Origin: Xenoacremonium recifei
Taxonomy: Eukaryota > Ascomycota > Sordariomycetes > Hypocreales > Nectriaceae
Length of the DNA: 64,000 bases
Direction of reading: 5' to 3'
NCBI GenBank assembly: GCA_012184525.1
Contig: WOFQ01000026.1
Span: 124,001-188,000 of the forward strand
Part shown: positions 1 through 11,996 of the stretch, in pieces
Numbering within the stretch: position 1 is the first letter of the stretch
How the letters are laid out: every line of letters begins with the position of its first letter
Notes under the pieces: generated by a model
Seen by the model: only the letters and a program-made list of their open reading frames with translations
Databases searched by the model: none
Told to the model about the DNA's origin: nothing
Translations under genes and position numbers: made by a program

Positions 1-1856
1 GAGATCACTTAGCAGTTCGACATCGCCAAGTCTTATATATAACTCTACGAGTGATTAAGCGTGATACTGGATACACAACTACAACCTGCGGTCTAAACAT
101 CTCACTAGCGATGCAGTCGCAAAGACTCGAACCTTTCACGCTTTTCCATGTTTGTTGCACTGGCTACTATATTTTAAATTGTTGTGGTCCGACAGGCATG
201 CCATCTGCTACGCCGCTTAGAAGCGCCATAGTCGAAAACAGGAAGGCCACGAGTTCCGAAGGATCTCGGTTATGTTTTGAGGCCCACACTAGCCCTATGT
301 AGTGTAGAAGAGTTGTATAGGGAGTATCGATGGCCATGGGACCTATGGGACTTCGGTGTATTCCTCCCAGGCCCCCTAGAAAGGGCTGGGCCCAGAGCGG
401 TCTTCAACCAATTGATGCAGGCACACGGTCACGTCGTAGTGGCATTGCCGCGTGGTTAATAGCTATTGATCCTATATCGTCGAACTACTTTTCACATTTT
501 CATCACGTTGTAACCAGATTCTGAATGCCGGTATCCGACCGACAGCAACTTATAGCCAAAACAAGCACCGCGAATTGCCCGAACTGCCCCTTATGTGATC
601 TCAACAAAACCACGTGGTTTCAAGGTTCAGCCTCCTTACTTGCTAGCGTACCGGATTTAATTGGCTCAGAATACGCGCCCATGTCACGCACAGATGTCTC
701 TAGTATTGAGCCTTTGTCAATCCACGATTCCCAGAGCCCCGATCTACATTAGCACTGAGCTTCGGCTTACGATTAGAACCAACCGGAATCAGATTGGGCT
801 AATCAAAGTGCTGGACATGTCTGATGGACAGGAAAGGGACTCATAACTAGTCTTGTAGCTAGATAGAAGAAGGTTTCTGTAGGTTTAAGGAGACATATCA
901 CCAGGTAATCAAGGTACTTGTGTAACGTAACTAGTACCGAAGTTCCAATAGAAACATGATATTTTCCAGGAATATTCAGCTCGAACTTCAAAGCATCAAT
1001 AGATTCCCATATAGACTTCCCACCGCATAATTTGGGTAAATTAGGATGCTTCCCAAAAGTCATAGCGTAGGCAGCAGGTAACATCGCGGTTTTGTCCACC
1101 ACTGAGAACCCCGAAATACTTTACTCGGCTTCGTCGGCTATGCTTAGCGCGCGGGCTGACCGACACCCGACATATCACACGTCGTTTACTGACTGGTCCC
1201 GGAACGATGGAGGGCGAGGGATGCAATCCGTCCTCGGAACTCGCGGGTGGTGCTGTGTCCGCATATTACCAATCCTGAAAAGAAAGACACCATAATGACT
1301 GATCTGGGTATTTTCTGCTATCTCAAGTATTTTCTAAAAGAATTACAGTCGCTTCGGTAGCTAACAAGCCGGTAAAGGGGCCTGTTTCTTGGGGAAACCA
1401 CCAGCTGTAGCACCGAAGTCAGATTTAACTTCGAATTTTCGGGAACTGCCGATCAAGAAACGTAAAGATCGTCCAGAACGCACAGAAGATGTCGATCAAA
1501 AGCAAGATCCTGGTTACTTCACCAATAGGGGCAATCGCGGGGTACCCTTTACATGAAAACTAGACGGTAGGCGACGTCTCATTTAAATTGTTTTGAGAAG
1601 ACATCCTTCACACTCACGAGGGAAATGGTGACGAAAAATAGATCTCATTCATCCAAGTCTGAAGTTGCGAAAATCTGCCCCAATGGGCACTCTGGTGGGC
1701 AAGATACTGAACTTATCAGACTCTTGCCTCTTCGGTATTCTCGAAATTTACCACGACAGACTAATGTGGCACTAGCAGAGGACTACACATTTCAAATGAT
1801 ATGCGTATCAAAAGTATAGGATGAATTTTGGTGATCAAAAGCACTTGATTACAAAG
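1..1856. other. gene-free stretch at left edge
   Basis: No reading frame here shows a recognisable domain, a biased codon pattern or plausible splice joins; all frames are broken by frequent stops. I see no tandem repeat, terminal inverted repeat or transposase fragment either. It lies 3' of the antiporter gene, which is transcribed towards it. It could hold a decayed repeat, but nothing readable supports that. Confidence 0.5.
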
Positions 1857-3720
1857 TCAAGTTTCCTCTTGGCCCCCGTTATGACTGTTTCTGGAACTAC
1901 CATTAGTTGCAGGAGCAGGTAAATCGTCTGGAAATCTGATGACTCGGTTCGGTCCAGGAGGGGTGCTGTTATCCTGTCCGCCTGTGCCAGTCCCTGTATC
2001 TCTATTTCGAGGTATAATGGTCCCTCCGGTACGATAGACTGGGCCATGAAGCGGCGTGGTATTCTGGGGAAATTCCGCCGGACGAAGTTGCGGTTCTTGG
2101 CCTTGGCCTTGGCCATGTGCCCTCCTAAACGTAAGCGTACTCACACGGCTCCCGATTGACAAGAGAACGCCTGTAGAATGGCCGCCATCTGCACTAGAAG
2201 AAGTGAGGGTCTGCGATATCGTCCTAGGGAGGTGATACCCAAGCTTGCCCAAAGGAATGCTAAGGCCGTGAACGATCTAGGGTGAAATAGACAGGTCAAC
2301 CTCCGAAGGTTTCAAAATCAGGAGCTCAAGAGAATACTTACAATACTCACGATGGCCATAAACCAGATCACGATCTCCACAACGTCAGATAGGTTTGCGA
2401 CATCGGATCGAGGCTGGCCGTTAGCATCCTTCATCGTATCGATGAAATCCAGCGTAATGTAGAGGTAAAAAATAGCTGAAACGCCCACTGGTCCGAAGAA
2501 GCCCACGAATATGGCTTGGTGCTTCTCCTCGATCTGGTGAATGTGCTTGTGAACGGCAAAAACCCACGGCAGACGGCGCAGGATCAAGACCAGAATTCCC
2601 AAAGCAATCAAGCGATAAATCGGAATGACATCGTTATGGGCGAACTTGTTCCAGGGGCAGACAGCACCGTACCACATGAAGATGCTGACGTTGAGCAACA
2701 TGTCGATAGTCGGCTGCAACGAGTCATCCATGGTCTCCTGTCGAAACCAGTCGTCCCAAGTAAAGGCGTTACCGGCGATGAAACAGGCCAGAACATCGTC
2801 GCTGCCAATCATTCCACAAGTTCCAGTGATGAAGAGCGCCAGAGAAATAGCAAAGACGAGGAAGCTCTCTCGGTCAACATACTTGTGTGTTTCAGCCCAA
2901 TGAAGCAGCTCCTTGGCAATCCAACCGACAACAGCACCATATGCAACGCTGAGGAGGATAGTGTATCCCCAAGTCTCGTAGAACCAAAGACCAATGGCGC
3001 GGCCTGCTCCGCCATCGTCAGCCACAGCTCCAGGACCAATGTACTTGATCAGGTACAAGGCAATGAACAAGAACGGATATCCCAGGCCATCGTTGGCGCC
3101 GGACTCAGCGGTGATGATTTGCTGCAGTTCAACCGGAACGTTCTTGTCGGCGAATTTGCCCTTTACGATGACAGAGGACAAGACGGGATCCGTCGGCGTG
3201 ATGCACGAGCCCACGGCCAGGGCATGGAGAAATGGGAGATTGGGAACCAGACCCCAGACGAGCAGGCTAGTAGCAAGCCACATTGCCGTCATGATCGGGC
3301 CAAGGAGAATAGAGAGCGACTTCCATTCTTTCTTCAAATACCGACTAGGTAATTGGACTCCCGTCAACACAAGCTGCACACCGAGGACGAGGCGCGAGAA
3401 GTAGAGTGTGATCAGATGCAGGTTCTCCGTTGTTCCGGCATATTCAAGAGGTTTGATGAAATTGGCCGCTGGTGGCGAGACGACGACACCGGCAAGCAGC
3501 GAGATTACTAAAAGCAGACAGAGTCAGTGGCAGGGATGATCAAAGGGACGTGACGAAGACTTCAAGGAAGCCTGGCATTGAAGGCAAGTAAGGGTCACGT
3601 ACAGGCTTCGGACAGATAGAAATTCTCCTTCATCAAGTAGGAAACAAGCCCGAACAGCGAGATCCAGCCGCCAAGCACGCTCAGGACGACATTGAAGTTG
3701 GTCACCGCGAGGGTAGGCAT
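1857..3720 (-). CDS. plasma-membrane Na+/H+ antiporter (Nha1/Sod2 family)
   Basis: Exports Na+ (and often K+) in exchange for protons at the plasma membrane, for salt and pH tolerance (family knowledge). Three exons, complement of 1857-2276, 2342-3507 and 3603-3720, give 567 residues. The ATG at 3720 opens a hydrophobic N-terminus. The central exon carries the transporter core, including the GSCITPTDPVLSS segment and the ESGANDGLGYPF segment typical of fungal CPA1 antiporters, followed by the paired acidic GSDDVLACF motif that carries the ion-binding aspartates. After the last membrane span comes the short IVHGLSIPLGKLGY motif conserved in Nha1 proteins, encoded at the start of exon 3, then a roughly 120-residue hydrophilic tail rich in G, Q, P and N. 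That tail is short beside the several hundred residues of yeast Nha1. Donors are GTACGT and GTAAGT, and both joins keep frame. Family assignment is secure; ion preference is not shown. Confidence 0.93.
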
Positions 3721-4158
3721 GCCAGGCAGAAAGTGAGTTGGGGTAAACTTGCTCTACCCCGGCCGCAACGCCGCGACGCAAAAGCCCGTGGATTCGAGTG
3801 CGAGCGCGAGAATAGGTAGGACTGTGCCAATCAAGAAGTGCGTGTCGCCAAGAGGCTGGTCCAGGCTGTGCCGCTTGTGGTTGGCTGATAGTTTGGTGGT
3901 TGTGAATGCGAAAATGAGAGAATCCAGACTGAGGGAAAAATGTCACTTTCCCGGTGACGAAATTCCCGACGTTACGCCGGCCACAATCCCCACCTCTTCG
4001 ATCCTTTATCGCAAGCGAAACCTGGAATGCCAAGAAATTCTTATCGAGTGGACATTTGTGGTGGTGAGAATATTCAGCGCTCTAATATTGGGTTTTTTCT
4101 AGCATTACGCTTCCTACACATTTTGACCACCAACCCTTTCCAGCCGGCAATATTCCAC
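3721..4158. other. intergenic, antiporter 5' side
   Basis: About 440 bp between the antiporter start and the stop of the next gene, which is on the same strand. It must carry the antiporter promoter and 5' leader and the 3' end of the P450 reductase. I could not pick out a convincing TATA box or repeated motif. Confidence 0.5.
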
Positions 4159-6395
4159 TTATGCCCAAACATCCTCTTGAATTCGTTTCTCGTGCTTCAT
4201 TGTTTCCATCCAGGCCGACACCTTCTCATTCGTCCATCCCCGCTCGCGCAATGCATTCGACAGCACATCTTTGACACCATTCGCCATCCCAACACTACCG
4301 CACATGTACAGACACCCATCGCCCTCGAGCAACAGTCGCAAAACTTCTTCTTTTGCACTCGCGATCTTGTCCTGAACATATTCTCGTTTACCGGCTCGCG
4401 AGAACGCCGTCGCAACACTGAACCAATCGTGCTTTCCCTCCATCTTAGACCACACCTCTTTGTAAAGATAGTCTTTCTCAGGATCCCTGCAACCGAAGAA
4501 AAGGTTTGTCTGTCCAACAGGTTTCCCCGACGTCGCATAAGCTTCCCGCTCTTGCGCAAACGCCAGGAACGGGGCAATGCCGCTCCCAGCTGCGACCATT
4601 ATCATAGGCCGTGACGGATCAGCAGGTGGTTTGAAGGTGGACGGCCGAATATGAACAAATGCCTTTGTTCCCAACAACGTCCTGCTTGGGCCATCCAGAC
4701 AGAAGCTAGGAGGCTCGTCTGAATGAGTTTCCGCCGCTTCGAGTCGGGTCTGGTGAAGCGCCGACAAATAGCTCGTAGTGAGGCCGTAAAACCGCTCTCT
4801 ATCTGGTAGCTCAGTTATAAGTGCCCCAACAGTAATGCTGATGCGCTTCTCTGAAATCAGAGGGCTTGAGGATATGGAAAAGTATCTTGGCTGGAGATGT
4901 GGCATTTCCTGGACGAGCATGGAAAAGAGTGCGTCCGGCCAGACGAGACCTGGTGTGGGATCCGCGAGTTGCATCAATCGGCTGTAAGTCAGATGGTTCG
5001 ACGACACGACTTTCTCCCAGTTTGACTCACTTTGTGTGAGTCCCCTGATGAACGCTTTCGCGCGGTCTGTCGGAGCAAAGTGTTCGAGAACTCCGATGCT
5101 CTCTTGTGGAATGGATCCCGAGATGTCGAGGCAGTAACGGAGAAGAGAATCTCGAGAGGTTCGGCCTTGCGGCAGGCTGCTCATTTCAAACGATTCCGAG
5201 TCGGAATCGATCTGGATGGGAGCATTGAGAGTTGTCTTGTTCCATCCGAAAAGCGCAGCTAGCCTCTGCACTTCCTGGTCGCTGTTCATGGGCCATACAG
5301 CGATATGGTCACCTGTGCTGTAATGCAAGCAATCTCCAGTATTGCTGACATCAAATTCAATGTGTAGATATGCTCGGGCGTCTGTGGCCGAGAGACGTTG
5401 GCTGTAGCATATAGGCGCAGCATAGACAGTTGTGCGGCCACGAGACTTGGAAGCATGGAGCTGGGCGGCCAAGGGCGCTGGGGGAATCCTAGATCCAACC
5501 TGAGAAAGGTCCACCAGTTTGATATCAGGCTCGTAAAGAGACCTGATTTTGTTGGCCTCGCGAGCTACGACGGATTTTCTAAGCTCTTGAAGCATCGTCT
5601 CCTTCCATTGCATCCATACAGCATCGGAGTTAGTCGTTGCATCGAGTTTTCCTACGTAACCAAGTCTCGAAGAATGAGCACCTTGGAGATGTTCATCAAT
5701 GTCATCCGCAAACTTATTATAGTATTGATACTTGGAACTTCCGAGACCGAAGACAAAGTATCGAAGCTGAGGTAGAGACTGCTGGGTCTTGGTAATGGAC
5801 TGGAGCTCTTCAAGCAGGCCGGCTGAATTGTCTGGAGGGTCCCCCTCTCCAAATGTTGAAACAATGAAACCGATAACTTTTTCTTTTGCAACAGAGCGCA
5901 AATGCTCGTGGTCGTATGAGTCGATATCCTCGACTATAGCAGCGATTCCGTAGACAGTCTGCAGCTCACGTACAAGCTGCTTTGCCAGGCGCATCGCCTT
6001 GCCTGATTGCGAGCCCCAAAAGACGACCACATCTTTTCTCTGGCCATTTTGTTAGATATCCTCAACTTCAGGCAAACATCAGGGCTTCATACCAATTTCT
6101 GCAACTTATCGTTGATATCACGGCTTTCCTCTTCCCTTTTACCATCCTCGCCGATCAGGCCATCGAGACGCTGAGGGGATAGAAAAAGTTGACCGTGGCC
6201 GCGTTCAGGCTTTTTGGGCAGCCAGAAGTAGGAGATAAGTGACCAGGTCAGGGGAGTGAGGATTGCCAATGAAGCGATGTCATCCCAGCCGAGCCCACCT
6301 CTGCGGTCTGCCCAAAGCCGGAACGTCAACGGAAGCACATCCTCAAGCCTCGAAAAAACCGTGCTGATAGAATCATTCCTCAATAATTCACCCAT
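4159..6395 (-). CDS. NADPH-cytochrome P450 reductase, divergent paralogue
   Basis: Passes electrons from NADPH through FAD and FMN to ER-bound P450s. Two exons, complement of 4159-6039 and 6093-6395, give 727 residues, a little longer than the roughly 690-720 of housekeeping fungal reductases. There is a membrane anchor at about residues 37-60, then a flavodoxin domain with FWGSQSGKA near 108-116 and FGEGDPPDN near 164. The FAD domain holds RYFSISSSP near 497, and the NADPH domain holds GSGIAPFLAFAQER near 584 and CGSVGMANGVKDVL. The C-terminus ends in DVWA, keeping the terminal-region tryptophan that stacks on the FAD. The first FMN loop is SQSGKA where housekeeping enzymes have SQTGTA, so I read it as a specialised paralogue. 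It sits four genes from a P450 with a transporter and a regulator between them, which suggests a dedicated redox partner. Could serve other haem enzymes. Confidence 0.9.
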
Positions 6396-7258
6396 ATTAT
6401 TGAGCCAATTAAGATCTGAGAAGCTAAAGAGGGTGATGGGAAATTTGTTCCTTACGCCTCGAAAGTCCGACGCTCCGGGGTGAAGGAGGGAGTCTCGACC
6501 TCATTTCAAATAGTTCTTCTACAATCTCAGTGAAGGTAAGATTCGATGTCCCGCAATGATGCCTGAGTGGAGTTTGACTATGTTGTTCCCATGTTTTCGT
6601 AGGCGGTAAAACATTGAATGGAACGCTCTGGACAGGTCGGAGTTTGCCTACCATAAACAGGAGTGCTTGACCGAGCCGTTGCTTTTTCTACCTTGGCGTC
6701 CATCGAGATTTCACCAGGAGTCGCACATGACCCCCATTCGAGTCATTTAGAACATTCGTCCTTAGGAAAGTCGCTAGACTTCGGGTTCTGCTGTCCCGAC
6801 TTGGAAAACTTGGGAGTTGTCCGAGATAATGGCTCGGTGTTCGGTGCTTGACTGCCAGATTAGGAGATTTCGCACCGGCTTGGTTGGAGAGCTAAACTTG
6901 TTTTCGCGTCCAGGCTCTGGGCCGAAGCAAAACTTCTTGCTTGTTACCGAAAACCCTCCAGGTCTTGGCTCCATCTCTCCGCAAAATCTCCACAGTCGAT
7001 GAACGGGGGAACAAACTCTGCGGGGATGCCAATAGCTTTGCAACATTGTTTGGGTTGATCCCGAGGTTCTGGGGTTGCATATATAATCTTGTACCATCTC
7101 CGGATCCAACTGCATGCCGCATGATCCTCTGCAGCACTCAATCTTGGGTCCACCTACATCCTCTTCACCAATCTTTGTCCAAGGACAGGTGAGCTCTAAC
7201 AATCGTTTGGTCTCGACTTCAAGTACTGTTACCTGTCAATTCTTGCCACCGCGTCACC
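6396..7258. promoter_or_regulatory. divergent intergenic region, reductase and transporter
   Basis: About 860 bp between two divergently transcribed genes, so it should contain both promoters. Several small overlapping frames occur on both strands, but none starts with a supported ATG, has a domain or can be spliced to a neighbour. No clear TATA box or operator repeat was picked out. Confidence 0.45.
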
Positions 7259-9010
7259 ATGATCGTTGACAAGACGGGCCTCCCCTGGCTCAAGGGCCGC
7301 GCGCTCTCATGGGCCATCACCTCTGTCTGCGCCACGGCGTTCTTGCTTTTTGGCTACGACCAGGGAGTCATGTCCGGTGTCATCATCTCGGAGCACTGGC
7401 TCAATCAGATGGATAACCCTAGGAGTGTCATCGTCGGAACCATCGTCGCAGTTTACGATGTCGGTGCAGTCTTTGGTGCCATTCTTGCTGCCATCACTGC
7501 TGAGGGTCTCGGTCGAAAGAGGGCCCTCATGGCCGGAACTGTTCTCCTCATTATCGGCAGTACTCTTATGGGAGCTGCCATGGAGCAAGGCATGATGTTC
7601 GTCGGCCGCGTGTTCACGGGTTTCGGTAAGTCCAGATTCCTGTTCTCCGTCAACGGGGCTCTAACTAACCGTCTCAGGTATTGGCTACATCACTTCAGTT
7701 GCTCCCGTATATCAGTCCGAGTGCTGTCTTCCCAGCCAGCGTGGATGGCTTGTCTGCTGCCAGCTCTCATGCCTTTTGGTTGGCCTTCTCGTTGCGTACT
7801 GGATGAACTACGGCTTCTACTTCTACAACAGCGCCATCCAGTGGCGATTCCCTCTTCTGTTCCAAATTTTGCCTTGTCTCTACATCCTCGCTGTCACGGT
7901 CTGGTTGCCGGACACGCCTCGATGGCTCATGTTCCACGAGACCTCCAATGAGCGTGGTCTCCTCGTTCTCTCCAAGCTCCGAGACCTCCCAATTGATGAC
8001 CCTATGGTACAGCGGGAGAAACGAGAGATCGAGTACGCAATTCATGTTGAGAGCGAGTCCGAAGGGTCTTGGATGGACCTTTTCCGGGATGGCGGTTGCC
8101 AGGGCAATAAACGCTTTTTCCTTGCTCTTGGGGCACAATTTATGCAGCAAACTTCTGGAATTAACATCGTCAGCTACTATGCCCCAACGCTGTTCCAAAA
8201 GTTCCTGGGTATGTCCCAAGAACGAGCCCTCTTTGTCGGTGGCTTCCTTCAAGTGTGGTATCTTTTTGCTTCCCTGCTTACTGTAAGTCAACGCCCTCTC
8301 TCATTCATTAATTCTGACCTAGAATCGGTACTAACTAATTCGGCTCACAGTGGTGGCTAATTGAAGCTGTTGGCCGACGCCGTTTGTTCGTATCCATGGC
8401 TATTGGTATGGCCCTCGTCCTTATTGCGGAAGCCATTTGCGTTGAGCATGGTGGTCATGGAGCTGGTATCGCAGCTGTGTTCTTCGTCTTCCTCTTTGAA
8501 GGCTGCTTCACCTGGGGTTGGATGAGTACTTCCTGGGTCTACCCATCGGAAATTCTTCCACTGAAGCTTCGAGCCAAGGGTACGGGCCTGGCCGCAGCTG
8601 CTGACTTCTTGGGCAATTTCGTCGTTGTCGAGATTACCCCTCCGGCCATGGACAACATTGGGTACCGCACCTACATCATCTTCGCGGTTCTAAATATTGT
8701 CACAGCTATTGTTTGTTGGTTCTTGTACCCTGAGACTGCCGGCATGTCTCTGGAGGCTATCGAGACCCTCTTTATTTCTGAAGAAGGTGACGAGGAACTC
8801 AGGGCCAATCGCCCGTGGTATCGAAAGGCGCAGTGGAGTGTCATTGAGAAGTCAAAGATCGCATCTCGTAAGGCCCGGGATGCTCACCGCCGTGCCAAAA
8901 AGGGTGAGATCTCCGACGTCGAGATTGCAGGTTGCGAAACTACGGGCACTCTGAACCCTCGGGAAAAGGGACTCTCTGAGCATCTCGAAGGGAAAAGCGA
9001 CACGTCTTAG
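7259..9010 (+). CDS. MFS sugar transporter, hexose/quinate permease type
   Basis: Twelve-helix proton-coupled uptake permease of the fungal sugar transporter family. Three exons, 7259-7625, 7678-8282 and 8351-9010, give 543 residues. Family signatures in order: LFGYDQGVMSG near residue 31, GRKRAL in loop 2-3, RVFTGFGIGYITSVAP joined across intron 1, PDTPRWL before the central loop, QQTSGINIVSYY in helix 7, VGRRRL, and YPETAGMSLEAIETLF after helix 12. The C-terminal tail is long, basic and hydrophilic. Introns are 52 and 68 nt with GTAAGT donors. It is divergent from the P450 reductase and followed by a convergent Zn2Cys6 regulator, so it may import the substrate handled by the neighbouring P450 and methyltransferase. 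The actual substrate (hexose, quinate, phenolic glycoside) cannot be read from the sequence. Confidence 0.92.
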
Positions 9011-9421
9011 ATCTTTTCTCGGTGAAGCGCTTAGACCTAGATTTCTTAGTGAAATCGTAGCCAAGCTTATGATCCAAACCGCTTTATCTAGTTCCTAGCT
9101 ATCAGAGTCATAAGAGTCTAGTGGTTAAGGAACTATATTCTATATATTAAACTCAAGTCCTACCTACTACCTTTGCTGCTCAGTAGTTCCCGTCGTAACA
9201 CCTAATGGCAAAGGATTTTTTATTCATGTTCCAAAGTCTATACTGCAACATAGAAACTATAACCTATTTTGAGCCTGGTGGTTTCTTTAGACTTCTTGTT
9301 AACTAAAACGGCGAGTATTCGTCAATGCACAGTTCCGCCAAGGGGCTTGAATGATCGTCTCAAAGCCAAATTTGGCAACCAGGTAGCTTTTGTTTAGATG
9401 AAAGAGCCTTTTCGTATTGGA
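9011..9421. other. convergent intergenic region
   Basis: About 410 bp between the transporter stop and the stop of the opposing regulator gene. It is A+T-rich and should contain both 3' UTRs and polyadenylation signals. No further gene is supported. Confidence 0.5.
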
Positions 9422-11522
9422 CTAGGATCCTATACTATAACCGTAAGCCGCTTCCAGCATTTCCCGGCATGCTTTGCTAGGCCAAGCACTCTCATCCTGC
9501 AGCATCTCGAAATACGTCAATACTCTCCATTGTTCTTGCCGGCCGGTAAAGTATTGAGCGCCTGCAACACCAAAATCAGTACATCTACCTCCTAAAATCA
9601 TGCGTAGATATCCTGAGTAAATAGATACCTAGGGCAATCAGATGCGACGCATTAATTCGACAGCCGTGGTGTTTATTCGAGAAGGATATTCCGCAGAGCA
9701 TTCGCGCATGTGGAAGCACTTCCGACTGAACAAATTAATCAAAACTCTAAGTCTTTCAAGGTGTCAGTATGAGAGATCTTACTGAGATATGTTTATGGAA
9801 TTGTAACATGTCGCTGAAAGCTTGCTCTTGTTGAGAAAAGCTCGTTGCCAAGAGGATCTTAGCTGCATGATAGAACTGAAGACCAACGGCTAAGGGAGAA
9901 GATCAGTGTTATCGCTTGAAATTTTAAACAGCTTCGAATGTATTAGACTTACCATGCCAGGGGCAGAGAAGCCTCACTATTGGAAACGCATCCTCTTCCG
10001 ATTCCTCTTGGTAGTAGTATGGGTCAAATGACTTCGGGAGGCTGGCTTTCCATTCATCGACTTGGTGGAGCAGCTCATCTCGAGGCAGGAGGCCTGCTAC
10101 ATTGTTTCCGAAGGAAAGATTTATTGCCTGAACTAGCAAATAAGTCATTCGATTCGCCCAGTCGGCATCATTTATCAGGGTTGTGTCCAGCGGCCAACAA
10201 TCGATTTTAATCCTAGTGCCTTTCTTGCCCAGAATCGACATGCGAATATCGGCTCTAACATATGAGTAAAAGGTTGCCTCTCTCAACCCACCTAATGTTG
10301 TGGAGGAGGGTTGGCCAGTAGAACGAAAATGGTCAAAGGCCTCTGGGACCAAGTGAAACTGTCTGTCGACGTGGAACTCTTCATATTGTTCTGACATCCG
10401 GAGAATCGTAATCGTGGCGAGAACGACTTCATCTTGAAAAGCGGCATTCAAGTCATCTAAAAGGGGTATCAAAATCTCAAGGCATTTATTTTGATAATCA
10501 GCCTCCTCATCTATGAGATCAGCCCTCTGGTCCTTAGATATCAGTCGAAGGATATGGGCAGAAGATGTCATGATTGAGTAGAGCAACAGCGGCCATTGAA
10601 GTGCAAGCCTGCAGAGATTTCATCGTCAATTTCGAGAAGGCGAAAAATATCGACATAATAACACTCACATGGGTACATAATATGTATAGTGGCGCTCTGG
10701 ACTAGTCACATCAAGCTTGCTTACGGTTAGCTCTATAGGGGTTCATGTAACGATCAGCAGTGCTTACCCATGGACCGATATTGCATACGAAAAAATGCAG
10801 CAGCTCTCCCTCGAGAGGGGTCAAGTGTATTGAACTTGGCTTGCCATTTTGTCGAGTATAAGATTGAGGGCTTGAAATGGCACCTCCAAACCCGTGTCCA
10901 GGTGTGGGGGCTCCAAGTGACGTGGTATGAGCTACTGGCGATAGGAAAGACTCTCCTGAAGACGAGACTCCGTTGCGACTTTGCTCCGGAGAGTAGGCTG
11001 ACGCTGAAACAAGAGGACTGAAGGCGGCCTCGGCGCCTCCGTAGATTGGCGAGCCATGAGGTTCGAAGTTGGGCACGGAGACAGTAGTTTGTGCCCTTTC
11101 GTCTTGACTAACTGTCTGTACCGGCGACCTTTCTCGATTGCTTGTGGCAGTCACCGAAGATAGACTGCTGTGTCGAAAGGTAAACTGCCGGGCTTTGACA
11201 TAACTGCAATCCCGGTCCGCGTGGATGCACCGACTACATGCAGGTTGTTTGCCGTCACCTAATATCGATCCAGTCAGTCAGAAGTAGCTGTCCCGGGTGT
11301 CTCCGACTGCCTCTCGACAGTCATAGAAAATTTCAGAGAAGGTCAGGCATAACCTACAGCGGACCTTGCGGGACCGGCATGCGTGACTGGAGTCATCCAG
11401 AGTCAGCTCAGAATTGTCATGCGATGAAGACCTCTCTTCCCGTCACCCCTCAGGTATACAACTCACCACGTTAGCTTGCTTCTGTTCGCCATTGGAGATC
11501 GGTATCTGGCCCGCAAGTCCAT
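9422..11522 (-). CDS. Zn2Cys6 transcription factor with fungal-specific regulatory domain
   Basis: DNA-binding regulator. I rebuilt eight exons, complement of 9422-9561, 9629-9725, 9783-9889, 9953-10608, 10669-10715, 10768-11258, 11358-11386 and 11467-11522, giving 540 residues. The zinc cluster lies near residues 19-46: CHACRSRKVRC followed by DGKQPACSRC and ADRDC, fitting C-x2-C-x6-C-x6-C-x2-C-x6-C. Two of its cysteine codons are split by introns, and one exon is only 29 nt. A Ser/Pro-rich linker follows, then the middle-homology region with WLDVTSPERHY and the HILRL helix, and a C-terminal QEQW...DESAWP motif typical of this regulator subfamily. All seven joins keep frame, which supports the model. 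Placed between the sugar transporter and the P450, it is the natural candidate local regulator. Target unknown. Confidence 0.88.
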
Positions 11523-11996
11523 GTCAACGCTGAAATATTACCCTTTTGATCAGGATTCTAGAGCGTGGAGACTGAAGAACTGCTTCCGATGAGATCATGG
11601 GGTACGTGGGGTTCGCGGGGGAGAAGGCGAAGGGGATCAATGGCTCCGAAATGTTACTGTAGCAAAAGTGATCCTTTGCGTGCCGACGACTTCGGCATGA
11701 TTTATCCATTATTGGTAATAAGACGCCGACGCTATACTAGAAACCGGCCAATGGGGCCGAAGATCCCACGTCACTTAGAACATCCCCCTCGGTTCCATAC
11801 ACACAGCAGATCAAGATGGGGATGCCAGAAAACACCGCGGGGAAGCCGGTACGGTCTGGGATATAAGTAAAGTTGTGTGCCGAGGGAGCAGAGGCCGCTG
11901 TCTGTGTCCTGACGATGCCCGAATAGCCCACGTGAAGACTTTGTTCATCAATATTTCCGGAAGTCAGAGGCCAAAGACTGTTCTTCCACTGTTGCC
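11523..11996. promoter_or_regulatory. divergent promoter region, regulator and P450
   Basis: About 470 bp shared by the Zn2Cys6 gene and the P450 gene, which point away from each other. A TATAAGTA box at about 11862 lies 135 bp before the P450 ATG, a sensible distance for a core promoter. Co-regulation of the two genes is inferred from the shared region only. Confidence 0.5.

Noticed and set aside
2516..3352. 278-codon frame on the plus strand
   Set aside because: It lies antisense to the conserved core exon of the Na+/H+ antiporter and has no domain.
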